From Welwitschia mirabilis (lineage: Eukaryota > Gnetophyta > Gnetopsida > Welwitschiales): a stretch of 64,000 bases of DNA. The notes under the pieces are model-generated. The model was not told the DNA's origin. It ran no database searches and saw only the letters and a list, made by a program, of their open reading frames with translations. The position numbers and the translations under genes are program-made. Shown one piece after another: positions 58,591 through 64,000 of this stretch (the stretch's first letter is position 1; each line of letters starts with the position of its first letter). The stretch lies in assembly GCA_051453625.1 (NCBI GenBank), contig JBOZIK010000001.1, positions 82,761,159-82,825,158 of the forward strand, in the 5' to 3' direction.

Positions 58591-59585
58591 GAATAGAGCT
58601 TATAGAATGTTTAACAAATGTATTCTTTATATGAAAGAATGTATAAATGTGAAAATTCATGATTTTCTTAGTACCTTAAAATCCTTTGAACCTAATAAAA
58701 ATTTAGTTCCTTCTTTTTTCTACCATAACAGAGATGACTCAAGAGATAAGATAATACTAGAAATAAAAGAACTTAAGGATTGTCCCTTGAATTCAATATT
58801 TGAAAATGTTCAACAATGTATTATCACTAAGAATTCTCTTAAAAATGTTAGTACTCATATTTCTCTATTATCTTAGGTGGAACCAAGAACCTTTGAGAAT
58901 GTCGAATCTGACCCTTATTGAAAGAATGTAATGCAAGAAGAAATTCAATAATTTTCTTGAAATAAGGTGTATTATCTTATTTTTAAACTAACCGAGAAAA
59001 ATATTATAGACACAAAATGGATTTTAAAAAATAAAGTAAATGAAAAGAATGAGATTACCAATTATAAAAGCTAGACTTATGGCTCAAGGATACTCTCAAA
59101 TAGAAGGAGTAGAACATGATGATACATTTTCTCCTAATACTAGACTAGATTTTATAAGGATGTTTTTATATTTTTTCTATTATAACAAAATCAAAGTTTT
59201 TCAAATGGATATAAAGATTTCCTTTTTAAATGAACACATTAAAGAAGAAGTTTATATGAAACAATCACAAGGCTTTACTAATCCTTATAAACTAAATTAT
59301 GTGTATGAACTTAACAAGGCTTTGTATTAGTTAAAAGAAGCTCCTAGAGCATGGTATAAAAAGCCTTTCTCTTTTATACTTTAGCATGATTTTACTAGAG
59401 GTTTTATTAATAGAACTTTATTTAGAAAAGTATTAAATGATAATTTCATTTTGGTTCAAATATATATGGATGACATTATTTTTGAGACAAATAATAAAAG
59501 AGTATCAAATGAGTTTGCATATCTGATGAGTTCGAAGTTTGAAATGAGCATGGTTGAACTGGTAAATATGATATCTAATCAAAAA
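58591..59585 (+). pseudogene. Integrase-RT linker and reverse transcriptase of C2
   Basis: The linker frame 58,589-58,876 is charged with no motif. RT: VEPRTFENVESDP and MQEEIQ.FS.NKVYYLI near 58,880-58,985, TKWILKNKVNE near 59,015-59,045, ARLMAQGYSQIEGVEHDDTF near 59,070-59,130, KVFQMDIKISFLNEHIKEEV near 59,190-59,255 and LNYVYELNKALY near 59,295-59,330 (open 59,040-59,330). The catalytic box is intact as YMDD at 59,463-59,474, followed by FEMSMVEL. A stop replaces Gly/Leu in the KALYGLKQ motif. Confidence 0.92.
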
Positions 59586-60363
59586 ATTTAAACTTAAAAA
59601 TTCTAAGTGCATGGACTCTCCAATGGCTATGAATATCAAAATTTCTCTTAATGAAGAGGACAAGGATGTGAATCAAAAGTTATATCATAGCATTATAGAA
59701 AGTCTTCTGTATCTAATAGCTAGTCATTCTGACATGGCATTTAGTGTTGGTTTGTGTGTCAGGTATTAAAGTGAACCAAAGGAATCTCATCTTATTACTA
59801 CAAAGAGGATACTTTGCTATATAAGGTACTCTTGATTTTGGTTTATACTATTGAAGTAATACTCCTTTAAGCTCAATAGGTTATAGTGATGTGGACTGGG
59901 CTAGCTACAAAGTTCATAAAAAAAACATAAGTGATAGATATTTTTTCTTTAGAAATTACCTCATAGCTTGGTATAGTAAGAAATAATGCTCCATCTCTCT
60001 CTCCACAGCCAAAGTAGAATACATAGCTACTGGAGCTTATTGCACTCAGACACTATAGATGAAAGAAACTTTAAAAGACTATGACCTAGACATCATAGAA
60101 GTTTATATTCTATGCAACAACTCAAGTGCCATTAAAATCGCTCATAACCCATTTTAACATACTTGCACTAAGCACATCGATATCAAGTATCACTTTATCT
60201 AAGACTTGATAGAAAAGCAACTTATTTCCCTAAAATATGTTTGTACTAAAGATCAATTAGCTGATATTTTTATAAAATCTTTATCATTTGATCACTTTAC
60301 TACATTTCATTACTTTTTGGGTATCATATCAGAAAAAGACTTGAAAAAACCCAGACTCAACTA
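59586..60363 (+). pseudogene. RNase H of C2
   Basis: Reads GYSDVDWASYKVHKKNISD near 59,880-59,940 (canonical GY.DADWAG), AWYSKK near 59,970, STAKVEYIATGAYCTQ near 60,005-60,050 (canonical STAEAEY.AA...C.Q), LCNNSSAIKIAHNP near 60,112-60,150 and TKDQLADIFIKSLS near 60,247-60,290 (canonical QLADIFTK.L). Ends with a stop at about 60,363 after FHYFLGI. The active-site Asp and Glu residues appear kept; the frame is broken by three or more stops. Confidence 0.9.
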
Positions 60364-60929
60364 AATAATAGAATTCAGTTAATATGTTTAAACATTATTT
60401 ACAATATCAAATTGAACTCTAGTCAACCTTCTTAGTATAGTGGGATAAATGTTTATCTTTCATTTTTACTATTAATTTTTTTNNNNNNNNNNNNNNNNNN
60501 NNNNNNNNNNNNCATTAGATTCATCTCCATATTTACTATTAAATCTTCTCATCAATGGATTGACTACTATTTATTCTAAGGTTGACCCTCATTCTGATCT
60601 TTTCCTAGTTAAATAAGGTAAACCACTTATTATCTTCAGGTTGACTGACTTTGCCTCAATTCTTTTATAAAATCTTTCTCTTGCAATGTCGATCACTCAT
60701 AATTTATGATCAACTACTATCTTACATTTTAAATTTTAAAATTTTACATGGATTAGAGGATATTATTAATTAGTTACCCATTTTTAAGGTAATGCGTCAT
60801 GGATTTTTAAATCAGCTTACATCTTTTCAAACCCTTACTTGTATTTTTTATTTTTTATCATTTTCCTTAGCTCTTATAACCCACTCTTCACCTTTTCCAT
60901 ATTTTTTCTTCAAATGAATTCTTAGTAGG
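60364..60929 (+). other. Spacer between pol and third ORF of C2, no gene
   Basis: AT-rich, with a 30-N gap (60,483-60,512). A few GGTTGAC/GGTAAAC motifs like those of the LTR occur near 60,577-60,645. No coding frame is recognised. Confidence 0.5.
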
Positions 60930-61920
60930 CAGATGAGGGTTCTAGGATGAGAAGAAAGAAGTCTAGTATTAAAGCTTCTAACTACATTTTTTTCCTTGAA
61001 TAAGTTCAAAGGAAATAGAGTATTTTGAAAGGCACTTTAAGTCTAACCTCATTTCTTTAAAAAAGAACCTATTAACCTGTTTATTTTCTTAATTTGAGGG
61101 AGTTACAAACTCTTCTTAAGGAAGTAAACTGGAGTTACTTCCTTCGTGATTTAAGCATGTGTTATTCTTTAATCACTTGGTTATTCTATTTAAATGCTAG
61201 ATTTAATGCTATTCACTCCACCTTTATTACCTCTATTTTTGGATATGAGATATACATAACTACTAATCTAATAAATTCCCTTACTAAGATACATCAAGAA
61301 AACTTGAAATAATATTGACTCATGGATGAGTCCTTTGAAGAAAAGGACACTGCCACTTAGCATGTGTATGGGATTGCTCTCACCTAGAAGAAGACCCTCA
61401 AAGCTTCATAACTTCTTCCTAGGTTTTATCTTTTGTACTTAATTTTATTCTATAATTTTCATCCTGTTGTCAGGCATATAGATGAAATCTTCAACTATTA
61501 GGTTTTCTTTCTCTACTTGTTGGATCAGAGATGTGACATTGATGCTCCTCGCATTATGCTCAAGCACATGTCATATTATCTTCAGCCTCATAAGAGGCAC
61601 TCCTTATCATAGTATTTTCTTATTTTATAGATTTTTAGCACTTTAACATTCTACATCTTACTTAGTAGGAGATTTAGAAGCCCATGGTGCCCATTGATCA
61701 TTCCACTCTATTTAGGATGTACATTTTTAAGGAGTCTGCTACTCCATCCAAGCCTAAAGTCAAGACCTCTCACAATCTATAAGTCCTTCATTTTTTGTAG
61801 TGTCTAGACTCTTGCACTCAGCATATTAAGGCTACTTTCATTGCTAGTGGTACCTCAGTTACTGATACTTCTTAAAGCAAGGGTGCTAAGTCTTTTGAAG
61901 GATTAGAGTCTGATTGACTA
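60930..61920 (+). pseudogene. Third ORF of C2 (plant transposon/env-position protein)
   Basis: Starts near 'aggcagatgagggttctagg' and contains an open 72-codon segment at 61,094-61,312 with WSYFLRDLSMCYSLITWLFY and STFITSIFGYEIYITTNL. It then has HPVVRHIDEIFNY, VFFLYLLDQRCDIDAPRIML and KHMSYYLQPHKRHSL near 61,462-61,610. The pattern (reef..., DLF.LY.LL......P....KHM) matches the putative plant transposon protein domain found in many plant retroelements, including the extra ORF of SIRE-type elements. Function unknown. I see no transmembrane or cleavage signature to support an envelope role. Stops and frameshifts are present. Confidence 0.65.
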
Positions 61921-62199
61921 TTTTACTTCTCTCATTCTCGCTATCCTCCCTGTCTTTTATTTTATCAAAAATGGGGAGAATACATTTTATTTTTATCATA
62001 TGTAAGCATCAATGTAAAATGTATTTCTTCACTTGTAATTCAAATATTTTAATTAATATAAATTTTTTTTACTAGTGAAAATATCTTTTATGTAAACTAT
62101 TTTTTCCTACAAAACTCATATCAATTTAACTTGATTGTAAATTTATTTAATTAAGGGGGATCCCAACTATCAAATTAATTTTTTTACTTAATTAATGAT
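61921..62199 (+). other. 3' untranslated region of C2
   Basis: Begins near 'tttatcaaaaatggggagaat', the usual sequence after the third ORF in this group, followed by AT-rich DNA. No gene. Confidence 0.6.
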
Positions 62200-62211
62200 A
62201 AAGGGGGAGTC
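62200..62211 (+). other. Polypurine tract of C2
   Basis: AAAGGGGGAGTC lies directly before the 3' LTR start TGTTAATAATC. A second purine run, 'aattaaggggga', lies at about 62,149-62,160. It primes plus-strand DNA synthesis in live elements. Confidence 0.9.
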
Positions 62212-63364
62212 TGTTAATAATCTATTGTTATTCATCAAATTAACAAGTTTTTATGAAGTTAGTTATTATGAAAAGATTTTCTAGCACTGGGTTAACACTA
62301 TATAAATATGGGAGACTGACATGTTATATAAAGATACATTGAACATCAAGTAGGAAACCATATAAAATTAATAGGGCAATCAGACTGTTAGTAGAATAAA
62401 AATACTCTAGTTTTGGGTTACAGAGATTCCAAGTTAGGACGACCACACTGGTAATTAAATTAATATTATTTCCATCACAAGTAACTGTGCATGTTGCATA
62501 GGGTAACTACTTTCAAATATATAATAAAATAAGAGAAAAGTGGTCAAACAATCATAGTATAAAGGGTGACTAAACTACAATTTGGAATTTGTAGTCTACT
62601 AATAGTAAGGATGACTGAGAAGATAATTAAGGATAACCAAATACTGTTTATAATCTATTATAATGAGATCAACTAATATGTTAAGATAGGGTAACCTAAA
62701 TAAGGTTAATTCCATATTTATTTAAGGATAACCAAATGTTCTCATACAACAGATTGATGAATATACATCAAGAAATGATGATTAAATGAATTATTAAAGG
62801 GTGACTAAATGTTCTTGTTTAATAGTAATAAATCTACATCAAGGAAGGGAAACTGAGCTAAATAAGAAATGCGATGAAATACCAGGTAATTAAGTGTATC
62901 ATGAGGTTAACCCAACATATTATAAATATAACCATTATAAATTTACAGTTCATCAAAAAAGTGGAAATCATTTTAATGGTTTACTTCTTTCCTCCAAATT
63001 ATAAACTTTTGTGGGTACTATATTTAAGTACTTTCCCTTTTAAAAAAGGGGGAAAAAGCCCCTTTTCACACATAAAAAACCATTACGTTAATCATTCTGC
63101 ACTTGAATAACTATGAGTTTAGCTTTCTGTTGAAGCTTCTTTTTGTACCATCACTTCTAAGAGCTTGTTGTATTGCTTGATCCTGTGGAGCATATATGTG
63201 CATTTGTGCACTTTGCTTATTCACTTTCCTTCATGATTGTGGATTAGTCCCAAAATCCTCTTGTGATTGTATAGGTTTATGGTGAGCCTAAAAACCAATC
63301 TTTAAGATTAATCAATACCATCGATAGATAGGTGGTCTAAGAGCTAAAGGGTGGTGTCTATCCA
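62212..63364 (+). mobile_element. 3' LTR of C2, truncated by B3
   Basis: Colinear with the 5' LTR from TGTTAATAATCTATTG to 'gctaaagggtggtgtctatcca', equivalent to 'gctaaagggtgatgtctatcca' at 55,500-55,520. About the last 110 bp of the LTR are missing where B3 starts. Confidence 0.9.
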
Positions 63365-64000
63365 TGTTGCGGTGTGTATTTGTGCAATAGTTCACATTTC
63401 AATTTCAATCCTGTTAATTATAATAAGATGCAAAATACAANNNNNNNNNNNNNNNNNNNNNNNNNNNNNNNNNNNNNNNNNNNNNNNNNNNNNNNNNNNN
63501 NNNNNNNNNNNNNNNNNNNNNNNNNNNNNNNNNNNNNNNNNNNNNNNNNNNNNNNNNNNNNNNNNNNNNNNNNNNNNNNNTGCAAGACTAATCTAAGAAA
63601 ATAAATAGTGATGCACCTAATCTAATTAAGCTCAACCTTAACGAAGGCTGCCATCATAATCTATATAATTAAAGAAGCCTGTCACGAATCTAGAACAACA
63701 TAAACTATGAGGGATAATTTCCTGCAATCAAAGAGAGTAATTCATATTAAAACTGTAAAAATGCATCTGTATCACAAAGTAGCCGTTCCTCAATGAAGGA
63801 TATGCCACCCAACACCAAGATAACGTCTCTCTGGATTACAAGATGGTTCTCCAGTCCTAAGATCTCCTGTCATGAAAATGTCAGGTACTGTCAAAGATGA
63901 TTAAGAATCGAGGGGGAGAGCTTTATTTATATGCGAAAAGGGAAAAGGAACTAACAGAAAAGCATAACATAAACTATAGCTAACATAAAAGGGAAAGTCA
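63365..64000 (-). mobile_element. Gypsy LTR B3, minus strand, young subfamily
   Basis: Left end 'tgttgcggtgtgtatttgtgcaatag' is the intact terminus of the Athila-like LTR family, inserted within the C2 3' LTR. It contains 140 N (63,441-63,580) and runs off the window. The part beyond 63,840 matches B2 in reverse ('atcgagggggag', 'ctttatttat', 'aaaagggaaaaggaacta'). CpG is retained ('gttgcggtg', 'taacgtctctctgg', 'aatcgaggg'). Confidence 0.85.
63922..63931 (-). promoter_or_regulatory. Putative TATA box of LTR B3
   Basis: The minus strand reads TATAAATAAA followed by GCTCTCCCCCTCGA, conserved with 12,926-12,935 in B2. Probable U3 core promoter. Confidence 0.55.

Larger units (their letters stand above)
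54400..63364 (+). mobile_element. SIRE/Maximus-type copia element C2
   Basis: Plus-strand element with 5' LTR, PBS, gag, protease, integrase, RT, RNase H, third ORF, polypurine tract and a 3' LTR cut short at 63,364 by gypsy LTR B3. It is the most complete element of the window, about 9 kb. LTRs start TGTTGAGAAACTATTG (54,400) and TGTTAATAATCTATTG (62,212). By eye, an aligned stretch of about 600 bp of the two LTRs is roughly four-fifths identical, so the insertion is old. Left flank 54,395-54,399 is 'aatct'; the partner flank lies outside the window. Confidence 0.88.

Noticed and set aside
60930-61920. Envelope gene in copia C2
   Set aside because: The ORF resembles a plant transposon-associated domain and shows no signal peptide, transmembrane or cleavage features.
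1-64000. Host genes, tRNA, rRNA or microRNA precursors
   Set aside because: I looked for conserved exons and for tRNA-like cloverleaf boxes and saw none that I could support.

Overview
This window comes from a plant nuclear genome, very probably the retrotransposon-rich fraction of a large dicot-like genome. I see no host gene, tRNA, rRNA or CRISPR array. Everything I can identify is decayed retrotransposon: Ty3/gypsy elements of the Athila/Tat branch (Athila-like RT spacing, a primer-binding site of tRNA-Asp type, LTRs of about 1.24 kb bounded by TGTTG...CAACA), Ty1/copia elements of the SIRE/Maximus type (PBS TTGGTATCAGAG, gag-pol plus a third ORF before the 3' LTR), and a piece of an L1-type LINE. 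The DNA is AT-rich, strongly CpG-poor in the older copies, and full of stops and frameshifts.

The layout is a nest of insertions. The outermost layer is a plus-strand gypsy element, P, whose integrase is at about 8,720-9,990 and whose 3' part reappears at 50,442-54,399. A minus-strand copia element C1 (891-8,602) sits in P's integrase region, with an LTR of a second copia copy (C0, 1-890) against its 3' tail. A minus-strand Athila-like element H2 (10,712-50,441) is inserted in P's 3' region, flanked by ttatg/ctatg. H2's integrase is split by E (16,062-43,763). E's protease is split by a compound insertion I (27,278-39,798, flanks ttgtc/gtgtc). I contains a further copia LTR, C3 (27,683-29,130). 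That gives five levels: P, H2, E, I, C3. A second copia element, C2 (54,400-63,364, plus strand), lies in P's tail, and its 3' LTR is broken by a younger gypsy LTR, B3 (63,365 to the window end).

H2, E and I are related and all lie on the minus strand. Each has 5' LTR, PBS, leader, gag with a zinc knuckle, aspartic protease, RT, RNase H, integrase, long AT-rich 3' tail and 3' LTR, read from high to low coordinates. They are not intact: E's 3' half appears to come from another copy (F) that had inserted into an L1, and I has three LTRs with one shared between two internal regions. No element here can encode a full set of proteins. The order of nesting agrees with the decay of the PBS (6, 8 and 10 changes from the expected 18-mer in I, E and H2).

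The most unusual signals are a short dyad (GTCRTCC, about 12 bases, GGATGAC) scattered through LTRs, leaders and internal spacers of the gypsy family; a tandem repeat of about 75 bp built on GTCGACC-like cores in a copia LTR; a LINE fragment trapped between two gypsy LTRs; and a gypsy LTR subfamily (B) whose three visible copies all begin inside other LTRs. Several 100-N gaps have the same sequence on both sides and look like unmerged contig ends.
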